Source of the DNA: UBA1731 sp045595285
GTDB lineage: Bacteria; Verrucomicrobiota; Kiritimatiellia; RFP12; UBA1067
Direction of reading: 5' to 3'
NCBI GenBank assembly: GCA_045595285.1
Contig: JAZOAC010000005.1
Coordinates: forward strand, 1-50,186
DNA: 50,186 nucleotides
The position numbers were made by a program, and so were the translations under genes. The notes under the pieces were generated by a model. It worked only from the letters and a program-made list of their open reading frames with translations. It had not been told where the DNA came from and did not search any database. Below are positions 34,334 to 43,981 of the stretch, piece after piece (position 1 is the stretch's first letter; every line of letters starts with the position of its first letter).

Positions 34334-34392
34334 TGGCGGTGCCTGAAGGAACTACAAAAATAACGTGTGGAAGTCAATTTAGGGAGATCAGA

Positions 34393-35745
34393 ATGAGCAT
34401 TTTCAATGCAGGAAAAACGGTTTTTGCCACTATGCTGTTTGCTGGAGTCTGTTCGGCGTCTCAGACCAATAGTTGCTGGTGGGTTTCTGATGAGGAACTT
34501 GAATTTGTCAAAAGGCGCACTACGCACATGGATTTCGAGCCGGGTACGCCTGAGAGTAACGCCAAGCGTTTCTATTCGAACGAGGAACGCACGGAGTATG
34601 TCGAATTCAACTATGACGAATCAAAGGCAGGCGAAGGCACTTACACGCTTGAAGATCCATTGACATTCATTGATGGCAGGAAGGTGAAGAACGCCTCAGA
34701 CTGGGCAGAACGCAGAAAAGAGATCTTGAAGCTTTTCGAGTGTGAGGTCTATGGGCGAATGCCGCCGAAGCCGGGTGAATTCGTGACGGAGCTTGTGTCC
34801 GAAAGGCTCACCGAGGATCGCTTCGCGCTCGAGCGCCGCTACAGGATGTGGTTCAGGAAGGAGAGGACGGGGCCTGCCATTGATTGGATCGTGTTCGTGC
34901 CGAGATACGCCAAACATCCCTGCCCCGTCATACTGCACCTGAACTACAAGGGCAATGATCTGATTGCCTCCGGCAGGACCAACCACTATGTTCTTCCACT
35001 CGGCGAAATCGCTGTCCGCGGCTATGCGTTCATGTCTGCGCAGTACACACAGATTACCTCTGACGGCAAAAAGGACGGTCCGCCGCCGTTCAGCGGAGTC
35101 TGCGAACTCTGGGGTAGACGTGATCCTAAGGCCACCGACAATACCGGGGCGCTGATGGTGTGGGCGTGGGGTCTTTGCCGCGGACTCGACCTTGCAGAGA
35201 GGATACCTGAGATTGATGCATGCCGTAACATGGTGATCGGCTCATCCCGTCTGGGCAAGGCGGCGCTTCTTGCCGCCGCATATGACGAGCGTTTCAAGGT
35301 CTGTGTACCCAACCAGACGGGAGCGGTGGGCGTGCAGCTCATGAAGCGCAATTTCGGGGAATCGCTCGCAGGACAGCGCCTTTCGCTGGCGCACTGGTAC
35401 TGTAAAGGCGTATGGAAGTACATGGATGATCCGAAGACTCAGCCGTTCGACCAGCATCTTCTGCTTGCCTGTGTGGCGCCTCGTGCGCTTTTGCTTGAGT
35501 GCTATCACAAGCTTTGGTTCGATCCCAAGGGTGAATTTCTGGCGGCGAAGGCGGCTTCTCCCGTGTGGGAGTTCCTGACCGGAAAGGGATTGGGGCTTGA
35601 GGAGATGCCGCCGGAGTACAGCGACTGCGCCGTCAGGTCTCCGTTTGGTTTTGTCCGCCGCACGGAGTGCCATGGTCTGTCGCCGTATGACTGGAAGTGG
35701 GCTTTGGACTTTGCCGATCAAGCTCTTGGGATGAAGAAGGATTGA
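34393..35745 (+). CDS. Exported CE15-like glucuronoyl esterase
   Basis: 450 residues. The start at 34393 is preferred because AGGGAGA precedes it. An in-frame ATG at 34333 overlaps the previous stop. A signal peptide (FATMLFAGVCSA) is followed by an alpha/beta hydrolase fold. The nucleophile elbow is GSSRLGKAALLAAAYDERF, with Ser285 in the GxSRxGK form characteristic of CE15 4-O-methyl-glucuronoyl methylesterases. WGRRDPKATDNTGALMVWAW and the catalytic His427 in TECHGLSPYDW also fit. The product would split ester bonds between glucuronic acid side chains of xylan and lignin-like alcohols. A general carbohydrate esterase cannot be excluded. Confidence 0.86.
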   Translation: MSIFNAGKTVFATMLFAGVCSASQTNSCWWVSDEELEFVKRRTTHMDFEPGTPESNAKRFYSNEERTEYVEFNYDESKAGEGTYTLEDPLTFIDGRKVKNASDWAERRKEILKLFECEVYGRMPPKPGEFVTELVSERLTEDRFALERRYRMWFRKERTGPAIDWIVFVPRYAKHPCPVILHLNYKGNDLIASGRTNHYVLPLGEIAVRGYAFMSAQYTQITSDGKKDGPPPFSGVCELWGRRDPKATDNTGALMVWAWGLCRGLDLAERIPEIDACRNMVIGSSRLGKAALLAAAYDERFKVCVPNQTGAVGVQLMKRNFGESLAGQRLSLAHWYCKGVWKYMDDPKTQPFDQHLLLACVAPRALLLECYHKLWFDPKGEFLAAKAASPVWEFLTGKGLGLEEMPPEYSDCAVRSPFGFVRRTECHGLSPYDWKWALDFADQALGMKKD

Positions 35746-36057
35746 ATCCTTCATCTTTAATTTTTGCATGTTTTTTGCGGGTGACCGTCAATTTAACGTA
35801 GGCGGTAATGGTCTCAATTTAGTCTGTATTGCAAAGCATGAGAATTAGTCCGAACCTAATTCTCATTTAATGGGTTGCGTGGGTTGTGCCTCGTGTGACT
35901 GTTATCCAGCTTTCAAGACTGCCAAACAGTAAGGACCCGTTGCCGGCAATTGGTACATTTTCTGGTAATGGGTTCTGTTTTTGGTGTTTTGTTTCTGGTT
36001 GCTAAAATGAGCGTGATTTAGTACCATATACGCATTATTTTTTGGAGGATGATCAGA
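35746..36057. other. Intergenic stretch with one repeat A palindrome
   Basis: No gene is seen. The stretch contains the palindrome at 35839-35865. GGAGG at 36044-36048 is the ribosome-binding site for fabH, nine bases before ATG 36058. Confidence 0.6.
35839..35865 (-). repeat. Repeat A palindrome (27 bp), reverse orientation
   Basis: Perfect arms TGAGAAT and ATTCTCA. On the minus strand the centre reads TAGGTTCGGACTA. No long tail is evident. Confidence 0.85.
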
Positions 36058-37038
36058 ATGTCCGTAAAGGTACTCGGAACAGGAAGTTACTTACCCCCCA
36101 AGGTCGTAACCAATGACGATCTGTCAAAGTCGCTTGACACGAGCGACGAGTGGATTTATTCCCATACAGGCATCCATTCCCGCCATATTGCGGAGGAGGA
36201 TGACTGCACCTCTTCCATGGCGGCGAAGGCAGGTAAGGCTGCACTTGAGGCGGCCGGGGTTTCACCAGAGGAGATAGGTCTTATAATTGTCGCAACATCC
36301 ACCCCTGACTACGCCACATTCCCGTCTACCGCATGTCTCGTGCAGGCGACGCTTGGCTGCAAGGGCTCCGGTGCATACGATCTTCAGGCTGCATGCGCCG
36401 GATTTGTGTATGCCATCGAGCAGGCGCGCTGTTGGGCAAAGGTGAACAAGGGCGCGAAAGCTCTTGTAATAGGCGCCGAGACGCTTTCACGCGTTGTGGA
36501 CTGGCGCGATCGCGGGAGCTGCATCCTTTTCGGAGATGGAGCGGGCGCAGTTGTGCTAGGGGACACCGAAGGTGACGGTCCTGAGGCCCACACCGTTCTC
36601 TGGGCGGATGGCAATGGCGCGTCCTTCATCTATCGTGATGGAGGCACCCGCATCAAGCCACAGCCCGGAATGTTCCCGATTCCCACTTTGGTGCTTCAAG
36701 GGCATGACGTTTTCGCATTTGCGGTACGAGCCCTCGCGAAGGTCACAAACCAGCTTTGCGAGAAGCTCGGCACGACTCCGGCCTTGCTTGACCGTGTGTT
36801 TGCGCATCAGGCTAACGGACGCATCATCGATGCTGTTGCGCGTCGCATGAAATTACCGCTTGAGAAGTTCTACCTGAACCTTGAAACCACCGGAAACACA
36901 TCCGCCGCATCGATTCCGATTGCCCTTGACGAGGCGGTCCGCAAGGGCGAACTCAAGGATGGCATGAACATCGTCCTGTGCGGATTCGGCGCCGGGCTCA
37001 CTTATGCCGGAACGTACATGAAATGGCCTTACCTGTAA
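36058..37038 (+). CDS. fabH: 3-oxoacyl-ACP synthase III
   Basis: 326 residues from ATG 36058, placed 9 nt after GGAGG. The ATG at 36049 directly abuts the GGAGG and is unlikely. It condenses acetyl-CoA with malonyl-ACP to start fatty acid synthesis. Family marks are LGTGSYLPPKVVTNDDLS, YSHTGIHSRHIAEEDDCTS (the W-I-x-x-R-T-G region with a Ser-His variation), the catalytic Cys113 in QAACAGFVYA, His250 in FAHQANGRI and Asn280 in ETTGNTSAASIP. It is the first of four co-directed genes with fabF, a fabZ-like gene and recJ. Confidence 0.95.
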   Translation: MSVKVLGTGSYLPPKVVTNDDLSKSLDTSDEWIYSHTGIHSRHIAEEDDCTSSMAAKAGKAALEAAGVSPEEIGLIIVATSTPDYATFPSTACLVQATLGCKGSGAYDLQAACAGFVYAIEQARCWAKVNKGAKALVIGAETLSRVVDWRDRGSCILFGDGAGAVVLGDTEGDGPEAHTVLWADGNGASFIYRDGGTRIKPQPGMFPIPTLVLQGHDVFAFAVRALAKVTNQLCEKLGTTPALLDRVFAHQANGRIIDAVARRMKLPLEKFYLNLETTGNTSAASIPIALDEAVRKGELKDGMNIVLCGFGAGLTYAGTYMKWPYL

Positions 37039-37070
37039 TTTTAAACGACTTAAGCAGAAGGAGACAAAAA

Positions 37071-38330
37071 ATGAAGAAAATCGTCATAACTGGTCTTGGT
37101 ATGGTTACGCCTGTCGGAAACGGCAAGGACGCCACCTGGAGCGCTCTCAAGGCTGGCAAATGCGGAATCGGCCGCATTACGAGGTTCGACCCGTCGCGCT
37201 GCACATGCCAGGTCGCCGGCGAACTGAAGGATTTCGACGCATATCTCGCCGAGACGGGCTATGTGGACCGCAAGGCGGCCCGCCACATGGATCCGTTCTC
37301 CATCTATGGCGTGGCGGCGGCGGTCGAGGCTTGGAAGGATGCCGGATTCACGGAAGAGAACAGGCCGGACATGGATCGTGTCGCAACGATCATCGGCAAC
37401 GGCATCGGTGGCATGAAGACGAACGGCGAGGCCTACAGGACTCTCTTTGACCGCGGTCCGGACCGTCTCTCCCCGCTCGCCATCCCCGAACTCATCGCGA
37501 ACGAGGGCGCAGGCAACATCTCGATGGCGCTTGGCGCGAAGGGGCTGGCCCATGTCGTCGTGACGGCGTGCGCCTCCTCCACCGACGCCATCGGCGTTGC
37601 ACTCGATGCACTCCGTGCCGGCCGCGCCGACGTGGTGATCTCCGGCGGCACCGAGGCGACGATCGACGAGTTCGCAGTCGGCGGATTCATGAAGATGCGT
37701 GCGCTTGCCACACAGTTCAACGACTGCCCTGAGAAGTCGTCGCGTCCGTTCAACGCCGACCGCAACGGCTTCGTGATGAGCGAAGGCGCGGCGATGCTCA
37801 TTCTCGAGACAGAGGAGCATGCAAAGGCGCGCGGAGCCAAGATATACTGCGAACTCGCAGGCTACGGCGCAACCTCCGACGCCTATCACATCACGGCTCC
37901 CGATCCGAGCGGCGCCGGTGCAGTGAAGGCGATCAAGCTAGCCCTCAAGGATGCGGGTGTCGAGGATCTCTCGACGGTCGACTACATCAACGCGCATGGC
38001 ACCTCCACGCACCTCAACGATGTCATGGAGACCAAGGCGTTCAAGGAAGTGTTCGGCGACGAACAGGCACGCAAGATCAATGTGTCCTCCACGAAGTCCA
38101 TGACAGGCCATCTGCTTGGCGCTACCGGTGCCCTCGAGGCGGCTGTCTGCGCCATGGCCATCGACGAGAAGTTCATCCCGCCGACGATCAACTATGAGAA
38201 TCCCGATCCCGAGTGCGACCTGAACTACACGCCCAACGCCGGCGTTGAGCGCGATATCCGTGTTGCGGTGAGTACGTCTCTTGGCTTTGGCGGACACAAC
38301 GGCGTGCTCGTATTCAAGGCCGTGCAGTAA
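37071..38330 (+). CDS. fabF: 3-oxoacyl-ACP synthase II
   Basis: 419 residues. The start at 37071 follows AAGGAGA by seven bases and gives the canonical MKKIVITGLGMVTPVGNG. It elongates acyl-ACP in fatty acid synthesis. The Cys-His-His set is visible: Cys167 in VTACASSTDAIG, His309 in NAHGTSTHLND and His347 in TKSMTGHLLGATG. GGTEATIDEFAVGGF and SLGFGGHNGVLVFK are also standard. It lies 32 bases after fabH and 20 before a dehydratase gene. Confidence 0.96.
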   Translation: MKKIVITGLGMVTPVGNGKDATWSALKAGKCGIGRITRFDPSRCTCQVAGELKDFDAYLAETGYVDRKAARHMDPFSIYGVAAAVEAWKDAGFTEENRPDMDRVATIIGNGIGGMKTNGEAYRTLFDRGPDRLSPLAIPELIANEGAGNISMALGAKGLAHVVVTACASSTDAIGVALDALRAGRADVVISGGTEATIDEFAVGGFMKMRALATQFNDCPEKSSRPFNADRNGFVMSEGAAMLILETEEHAKARGAKIYCELAGYGATSDAYHITAPDPSGAGAVKAIKLALKDAGVEDLSTVDYINAHGTSTHLNDVMETKAFKEVFGDEQARKINVSSTKSMTGHLLGATGALEAAVCAMAIDEKFIPPTINYENPDPECDLNYTPNAGVERDIRVAVSTSLGFGGHNGVLVFKAVQ

Positions 38331-38350
38331 TGGTTTAAAAGGGGACGCTC

Positions 38351-38842
38351 ATGGAATATCCCAAGTTCAAGGAGGAATTCAATCTTCCCGGAATCAAACT
38401 GCTCCCGCATAGAGATCCGTTTCTCTTTGTGGACGAGCTCATCTCTGCGGATGAGACGGGCGCTCTCGGGAAGTACACATACACCGACCCTTCCACGGCC
38501 GTCGAAGGCAAGGCGGTGAATTCCTTTTTTGAAGGACATTTCCCGACATATCCGGTTGTGCCGGGCGTTGTTCTCGTGGAGTCTATGGCTCAGGTTGCGG
38601 GTGCGGCGCTCGTCGCACGCAGGGTTCTCCCGGAAGGGAATGCGGCATTCCTCCTCGCCAAAATCGAGGATGTCCGTTTTCGTCGTCCGGTGCGTCCTGG
38701 GGATACCCTGTACACCGTGGTCGAGAATGTCCGCACAAAACCTAAACTCGGTGTCTTTGCGCTCAAGGGGTATGTGAACGGCGAACTTGTCGCCGAAGCG
38801 TCCACCACCTGCGTGCTCGGCACGATGGACAACATGAAGTAA
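38351..38842 (+). CDS. fabZ: 3-hydroxyacyl-ACP dehydratase (FabZ-like)
   Basis: 163 residues, slightly longer than typical FabZ (about 145). It dehydrates 3-hydroxyacyl-ACP to enoyl-ACP. The hotdog-fold active site is FFEGHFPTYPVVPGVVLVES then MAQVAG, with His63 and Glu77. LLPHRDPFLFVDEL is the FabZ/FabA substrate-tunnel start. The position after fabH and fabF supports a role in the fatty acid pathway. The gene symbol follows the motif and the context, and a FabZ-type paralogue is not excluded. Confidence 0.9.
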   Translation: MEYPKFKEEFNLPGIKLLPHRDPFLFVDELISADETGALGKYTYTDPSTAVEGKAVNSFFEGHFPTYPVVPGVVLVESMAQVAGAALVARRVLPEGNAAFLLAKIEDVRFRRPVRPGDTLYTVVENVRTKPKLGVFALKGYVNGELVAEASTTCVLGTMDNMK

Positions 38843-38876
38843 TCTGTCTTTCGGCTGTGCGGGGGACGCTTCTGAC

Positions 38877-40583
38877 ATGGGAATCTGTGGCATAGTCGAA
38901 AGACTCCTCGAAATGCGGGGACTTGCGGGGGAGGACATTGAGTCCTTCCTCGATCCGTCTCTGAAGAGGCTTGTCAATGCCGCACAGATTCCGGGCCTTT
39001 CAGCGGCGGCCGATGTGATAATGCCTTTTGTTCGTGATGGACGCCGCATAGTCGTGTTTGGCGACTATGATTGCGATGGCGTCTGTGCGAGTGCGATTCT
39101 CGTCATGGCCCTGCGTCGAATCGGCGCGAGTGTCGAGATGTTTGTCCCGGATCGGTTCTCCGAAGGATATGGGCTTACGGTTGCGAGCGTCGAGCGCATG
39201 GTCGGGGAGCATCCGGACGTCGCGCTTATGGTCACAGTCGATTGCGGCATCACATCTGCGGCGGAAGTGAAGATGCTGAAGGACCGAGGCATTGCAGTTG
39301 TCGTCACCGATCACCATCTTCCGCCGGAAAAGCTTCCGGACTGCGACGCGCTCGTCGATCCAAAGGTGCCGTGTCAGCTTGAGTTGGCGGAAGGGCTTGG
39401 CGTAAGGGATCTCTGTGGAGCGGGCGTGGCGTTCTTTCTTGCGAACGTCCTCGCCGCCCGTGCGACGGAGACCGGGCTTTACGGCGGCGAAAAGTTCGGG
39501 GCACCTCTTCTGGTGCTCGCCGGGCTCGCAACCGTGGTGGACATCGTGCCTCTTGTCGCCCAGAACAGAATCCTTGTCGCCAGTGCGCTCAAGGCGTTTC
39601 GCGCCGCCGCGCCTATCGGTCTGCGTGAACTCCTGCATCGCGCCCAGCGGCGGACGGAGGACGTGTCCTCCCGTGATTTCGGATTTCTGCTCGGACCTCG
39701 CATAAATGCCGCCGGAAGAATGGCATCCGCGCGCGAGGCGTTCGACCTTCTGATGGAAACGGACCTTGAATCGGCGCGCATGAAGGCGATAGGTGTCGAT
39801 GCCCGCAACGCCGAACGCAAGACCGTTGAAAACCGTATGGCTGACGAGGCGATGGCGCAGATTGCGGAAGATTTCCCCGAGGCAGTGGTGGTTAACGGCA
39901 GCGTTTCGGGAACGGATTCCAGATGGCATGTTGGAGTGTGCGGAATTGTCGCTTCTAGGATTCTTGAGAAGTACGGAGTGCCCGTCGCCGTTGCCGTTGA
40001 CGGACACGGCAGCGTCCGGGCTCCGGAAGGGTATGATGTCCACTCGGCGCTCACGGAGTGTGCGCATCTGCTTGAGCGGTTTGGCGGACACAAGGCGGCC
40101 GGCGGGTTTATGGCCAAGGAAGGAATGTTTGAGGATTTCCGGGATGCGTTCAAGACCGCATGCGCCGCACAGCGTGAACGGAGTGGAATAGTTCGAGAGA
40201 TGGGAGCAATCCGTGAACCGGAGATATGGGTTGAACCCTCCGATCTTACGATGGAGCTGCACGAAGCAATTTCCAGAATGGAGCCGTTTGGTGAAGGAAA
40301 CCCGGAACCGGTGTTCGGTCTCAGGGGAGTTTCGTTTTCCGATGTGCGGCTGATGGGCGACAGTGGGAGACATGCGGCGTTTTCATTCTCGGAACGGCGT
40401 ATCCCGCGCGCGACATGGTGGAACCATGGAAGCGAGGCGGAATGCATCAGGGCGAAGTCATCGTCGCGTTTTGACGTGACCTTTACGTTGGATGTATCGT
40501 CATGGGGCGGCGAGGAGCCGCATCTCGAACTCCGTATTCGCGAAGTCGGCATTTCCGGCATTGCCTCTCACAACATCCTGTGA
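38877..40583 (+). CDS. recJ: Single-stranded-DNA-specific exonuclease
   Basis: 568 residues. RecJ degrades single-stranded DNA 5' to 3' in mismatch and recombinational repair, using manganese held by DHH-family residues. Visible motifs are VFGDYDCDGVCASAIL (about 60-75), the VDCGITS strand, VVVTDHHLPPEKLPDCDALV with the DHH triad at 145-147, and FLLGPRINAAGRM. The DHHA1 motif GGHKAAGGF is near 400. A C-terminal OB-like segment closes it. It starts 34 bases after the dehydratase. Its stop overlaps a possible 67-codon ORF. Confidence 0.95.
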   Translation: MGICGIVERLLEMRGLAGEDIESFLDPSLKRLVNAAQIPGLSAAADVIMPFVRDGRRIVVFGDYDCDGVCASAILVMALRRIGASVEMFVPDRFSEGYGLTVASVERMVGEHPDVALMVTVDCGITSAAEVKMLKDRGIAVVVTDHHLPPEKLPDCDALVDPKVPCQLELAEGLGVRDLCGAGVAFFLANVLAARATETGLYGGEKFGAPLLVLAGLATVVDIVPLVAQNRILVASALKAFRAAAPIGLRELLHRAQRRTEDVSSRDFGFLLGPRINAAGRMASAREAFDLLMETDLESARMKAIGVDARNAERKTVENRMADEAMAQIAEDFPEAVVVNGSVSGTDSRWHVGVCGIVASRILEKYGVPVAVAVDGHGSVRAPEGYDVHSALTECAHLLERFGGHKAAGGFMAKEGMFEDFRDAFKTACAAQRERSGIVREMGAIREPEIWVEPSDLTMELHEAISRMEPFGEGNPEPVFGLRGVSFSDVRLMGDSGRHAAFSFSERRIPRATWWNHGSEAECIRAKSSSRFDVTFTLDVSSWGGEEPHLELRIREVGISGIASHNIL

Positions 40584-40786
40584 TGGATGAAGATGTGATG
40601 AGTTCGTTTGGGGACGACGGGTATTTTGTCGGCGATACGCCGGGCTTCAGCAAGGTGAGGTTCAGCATCCAAACCGCACTTTGGCCATGCCAATTTTCGC
40701 CTTTACGGAGAGGACGGTTTTTCTTTCGCGGGAGCGAAGAAGTGGCGTTGGCTTTTCGTATGGTTCAGCAGGTTGCGGATTGGTAG
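40583..40786 (+). CDS. Possible 67-residue ORF between recJ and pflA
   Basis: An ATG overlaps the recJ stop codon (TGATG), and the frame runs to a TAG at 40784-40786, 22 bases into the 3' end of pflA on the other strand. The product starts MDEDVMSSFGDDGYFVGDTP and ends in a region with no recognisable feature. It may be a degraded gene end, or chance. The 180-base gap has no clear terminator hairpin between the convergent genes. Confidence 0.25.
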   Translation: MDEDVMSSFGDDGYFVGDTPGFSKVRFSIQTALWPCQFSPLRRGRFFFRGSEEVALAFRMVQQVADW

Positions 40787-41520
40787 CGCAGGCTGTCGCC
40801 AACTACTGCTCTTGCTCTGGCGATAGCAGCGGAGTTTGGAGGCAATGTGCCTTCCAGTCGATAGCCCATGCCGAGTGATTTCCATTTTGCCGCGCCCATG
40901 CTGTGATACGGAAGGATTTCAACTTTCCTGACGTTGTTCAATGTCCGTATGAATTCGCCGGTCCTGCGCAGATCGTCCTCGTCGTCGGTAAGGCCCGGTA
41001 CGAGTACGCGTCTGATCCAGACGGCTTTGCCGATCTCGGAAAGATACCGTGCGCAGTCGATGACGCTTTCGTTTCCGCATCCGGTGACGGTGCGGTGGAG
41101 TTCCGGATCGAACGCCTTGATGTCGAGAAGCACCGTATCGGTGGCGTCCAGAAGATTGATGATTCCTGGATCGTCCCTGCGGAACGGGCCCGCCGCCGTG
41201 TCGAGGCATGTTGTGATTCCGAGTTCGTGCGCCCGTTCGAACAGAGCGGCGGCAAACTGCGCCTGCAGCATCGGTTCTCCGCCCGAAAGCGTAATGCCGC
41301 CGTCCTCGCCCCAGTAGCTTCGGTAGCGCATTGCCTTCGCAAGCACTTCCTCCGCCGTCATCTCAAGCGCCGGCGGCCGCGCCCATGTGTCGGGATTGTG
41401 GCAGTAGGCGCAGCGGAAACCGCAACCGTGCATGAACACGATGAAGCGGACTCCGGGTCCGTCCGCCGCGCCGAACGATTCAAGTGAATGTATCTTGCCG
41501 GTCACAGGCTCTTGTGGCAT
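40765..41520 (-). CDS. pflA: Pyruvate formate-lyase-activating enzyme
   Basis: 251 residues. A radical-SAM protein that installs the glycyl radical on PflB. The N-terminal HSLESFGAADGPGVRFIVFM then HGCGFRCAYCHNPDTW has the CxxxCxxC cluster ligands Cys33, Cys37 and Cys40. GGITLSGGEPMLQ and LDIKAFDPE fit the family. Its ATG lies inside the last codons of pflB (19-base overlap), so the two are translationally coupled. Confidence 0.96.
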   Translation of the reverse strand: MPQEPVTGKIHSLESFGAADGPGVRFIVFMHGCGFRCAYCHNPDTWARPPALEMTAEEVLAKAMRYRSYWGEDGGITLSGGEPMLQAQFAAALFERAHELGITTCLDTAAGPFRRDDPGIINLLDATDTVLLDIKAFDPELHRTVTGCGNESVIDCARYLSEIGKAVWIRRVLVPGLTDDEDDLRRTGEFIRTLNNVRKVEILPYHSMGAAKWKSLGMGYRLEGTLPPNSAAIARARAVVGDSLRYQSATC

Positions 41521-43757
41521 GTGCGCCTGATGACATCAAGTTGCTGTTCCCGCGTGAGATCGATGAACTTCACGGCGTATCCGCTCACGCGGATCGTGAA
41601 GTTTGCGTACTCCGGCTTTTCGGGATGCTCCATCGCGTCGATGAGTTTCTCGGTGCCGAACACGTTCACGTTCAGGTGATGCGCTCCGCGCGTGAAGTAG
41701 CCGTCCATTACGGAGACTAGTGTACGGACGCGCATCTCGGGGTCGTTGCCTAGCGCGGACGGATGGATCGTCTGCGTGTTTGAGATGCCGTCGAGCGCGT
41801 ATTCGTACGGGAGCTTGGCGACGGAGTTGAGCGAGGCGAGAAGTCCGTTCTGCTCTGCACCGTAGGCGGGGTTTGCGCCGGGCGAGAGCGGTTCGCCGGC
41901 CTTCCTGCCGTCGGGCATGGAGCCTGTCGCCTTGCCGTACACGACGTTCGACGTGATCGTGAGGATGGATGTGGTCGGCGTTGCGTTGCGGTACGTGTGG
42001 TGGCTCTTGACCTTGCGCATGAACTCCGTGAGCAACCATTCGCCGATGCTGTCCGCGCGGTCATCGTCGTTTCCGTAGCGAGGGAAGTCACCCTCGACCT
42101 TGTAGTCCACCGCCAGGCCGGACTCGTCGCGCACAACGCTCACCTTGGCGTACTTGATTGCGGATAGGGAGTCAACCGCATGCGAGAATCCCGCGATGCC
42201 TGTTGCGAAAGATCGTTTCACGTCCGTATCGATGAGAGCCATCTGTGACGCTTCATAGTTGTAGCGGTCGTGCATGAAGTGGATGATGTTCAGAATATGG
42301 ACGTAGAGCCCGGCGAGCCAGTCCATCATGCGTTCGTAAGCGTGGAGGACTTCGCCGTAGTCGAGGACGTCCGACGTGATTGGCCGGAACTCCGGCCCCA
42401 CCTGCATGCGCGTCACTTCGTCGATGCCGCCGTTGATTGCGTACAGCAGACACTTCGCAAGGTTGGCGCGCGCACCGAAGAACTGCATCTCCTTGCCGGT
42501 CTGCGTCGCGGATACGCAGCAGCAGATGGCGTAGTCGTCGTTCCAGACGCGGCGCATGACCTCGTCGTTCTCGTACTGGACGCTGCTTGAGTCGATGGAC
42601 ACTTTCGCGGCGTAGTCCTTGAAGCTTTTCGGCAAGCGGGGAGAGTAGAGCACGGTGAGGTTCGGCTCCGGGGACGGACCCATGGTCTCGAGCGTGTGGA
42701 GGATGCGGAAGTCGGTCTTTGTGACCATGCTGCGTCCGTCACCGCACATTCCGGCGAGGTTGATCGTAGCCCACACGGGGTCGCCGCTGAAAAGTTCGTT
42801 GTAGCTCGGTACACGGGCGAACTTCACCATGCGGAACTTGAGCACGAGATGGTCGATCAGTTCCTGCGCCTCGGCTTCCGTTATGAGGCCGCGCTTGAGA
42901 TCTCGTTCGATGTAGATGTCGAGGAACGTGGAAATGCGGCCAATGGACATTGCCGCGCCGTTCTGCGTCTTGATGGCGGCAAGATAGCCGAAATATGTCC
43001 ACTGGACGGCTTCGCGCGCGTTCTCCGCCGGACGCGAGATGTCGTAGCCGTAGCTGGCCGCCATTTCCTTCATCGCCTTTAGTGCGCGGATCTGTTCGGT
43101 TACTTCTTCGCGTCCACGGATGACATCCTCTGGCATCGAACCGACACCAACCATAGGAAGGTCGTGTTCCTTCGCGGCGATCAGCCGGTCTATGCCGTAC
43201 AGGGCGACGCGGCGGTAGTCGCCGACGATGCGTCCGCGTCCGTACGAGTCGGGAAGGCCTGTGATGATCTTGTTCTTGCGGGCCATGCGCATTTCAGGGG
43301 TGTATGCATCGTATACGCCCTGATTGTGCGTTTTGTGGTACTCGGTGAAGATGTGGTGGAGTTCGGGATTCGGCGCGTAACCGTATGTCTTGAGCGCATC
43401 TTCTGCCATCTTTATGCCGCCGTACGGCATGAAAGCGCGCTTGAGCGGCTTGTCCGTCTGGAGACCGACGATCTTCTCGAGATCCTTGTCCAGATAGCCG
43501 GGCTTGTGGGAAGTGATGGATGAGACGATGTCAGTATCCATGTCCAGAACGCCGCCCTTTGCCCGCTCTTCCTTCTGGAGCGCCTGCAGTTTGCCCCAAA
43601 GCGCATCGGTTGCAGGGGTGGAGTCGACCAGGAATTCGGGGCCTTCCTCGTAAGGGGTGTAGTTGAGCCGCACGAAAACGGCGGTATCTATGTCCTTCTG
43701 CCACTGCCCAGCGACAAATCCTTCCCATGCGGGAATATTTATATTTGAGATATTCAT
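41502..43757 (-). CDS. pflB: Formate C-acetyltransferase (pyruvate formate-lyase)
   Basis: 751 residues, the usual length. It converts pyruvate and CoA to acetyl-CoA and formate by a glycyl-radical mechanism, a marker of anaerobic fermentation. The catalytic cysteines lie in DDYAICCCVSATQTG (Cys412-Cys414). The radical glycine is Gly726 in IRVSGYAVKF, 25 residues from the end. LVDSTPATDALWGKLQ and PYGGIKMAEDAL are N-terminal family marks. pflA overlaps its 3' end. A TGATATAAT box lies about 125 bases upstream in the gap to divergent dnaX. Confidence 0.97.
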   Translation of the reverse strand: MNISNINIPAWEGFVAGQWQKDIDTAVFVRLNYTPYEEGPEFLVDSTPATDALWGKLQALQKEERAKGGVLDMDTDIVSSITSHKPGYLDKDLEKIVGLQTDKPLKRAFMPYGGIKMAEDALKTYGYAPNPELHHIFTEYHKTHNQGVYDAYTPEMRMARKNKIITGLPDSYGRGRIVGDYRRVALYGIDRLIAAKEHDLPMVGVGSMPEDVIRGREEVTEQIRALKAMKEMAASYGYDISRPAENAREAVQWTYFGYLAAIKTQNGAAMSIGRISTFLDIYIERDLKRGLITEAEAQELIDHLVLKFRMVKFARVPSYNELFSGDPVWATINLAGMCGDGRSMVTKTDFRILHTLETMGPSPEPNLTVLYSPRLPKSFKDYAAKVSIDSSSVQYENDEVMRRVWNDDYAICCCVSATQTGKEMQFFGARANLAKCLLYAINGGIDEVTRMQVGPEFRPITSDVLDYGEVLHAYERMMDWLAGLYVHILNIIHFMHDRYNYEASQMALIDTDVKRSFATGIAGFSHAVDSLSAIKYAKVSVVRDESGLAVDYKVEGDFPRYGNDDDRADSIGEWLLTEFMRKVKSHHTYRNATPTTSILTITSNVVYGKATGSMPDGRKAGEPLSPGANPAYGAEQNGLLASLNSVAKLPYEYALDGISNTQTIHPSALGNDPEMRVRTLVSVMDGYFTRGAHHLNVNVFGTEKLIDAMEHPEKPEYANFTIRVSGYAVKFIDLTREQQLDVIRRTCHKSL

Positions 43758-43882
43758 TGGTTTTGAGATTGTTAATTGAAAATGTCCAGGCGAACGACTT
43801 TATCGGTTTCCCGATCGCGGTTCATGTGGTAAACTCCACTTCAGGCACACGCCTGTCATCGCCAGTTCCGCAAATGTCGTAT

Positions 43883-43891
43883 ATTATATCA
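43883..43891 (-). promoter_or_regulatory. Extended -10 (TGATATAAT) for pflBA
   Basis: Read on the minus strand, TGATATAAT lies 125 bases before the pflB ATG, giving a leader of roughly 115-120 bases. The leader contains GAACCGCGATCGGGAAACCG but no obvious riboswitch. Confidence 0.45.
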
Positions 43892-43981
43892 TTTACTCGT
43901 GTGTTTGGGTGTCGAATAATGTGAGTATTGTTTGTCGGATGAGATGCGTACATGACTTGACTGTGAGGTATGGCGTTTCTA

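Noticed and set aside
37050..37889. Minus-strand open frame across fabF (279 codons)
   Set aside because: Falls entirely within the fabF gene, whose active-site residues are complete.
39000..40373. Long minus-strand open frame opposite recJ (457 codons)
   Set aside because: It mirrors the recJ reading frame, has no domain or signal, and arises from the GC-rich codon use of the recJ strand.
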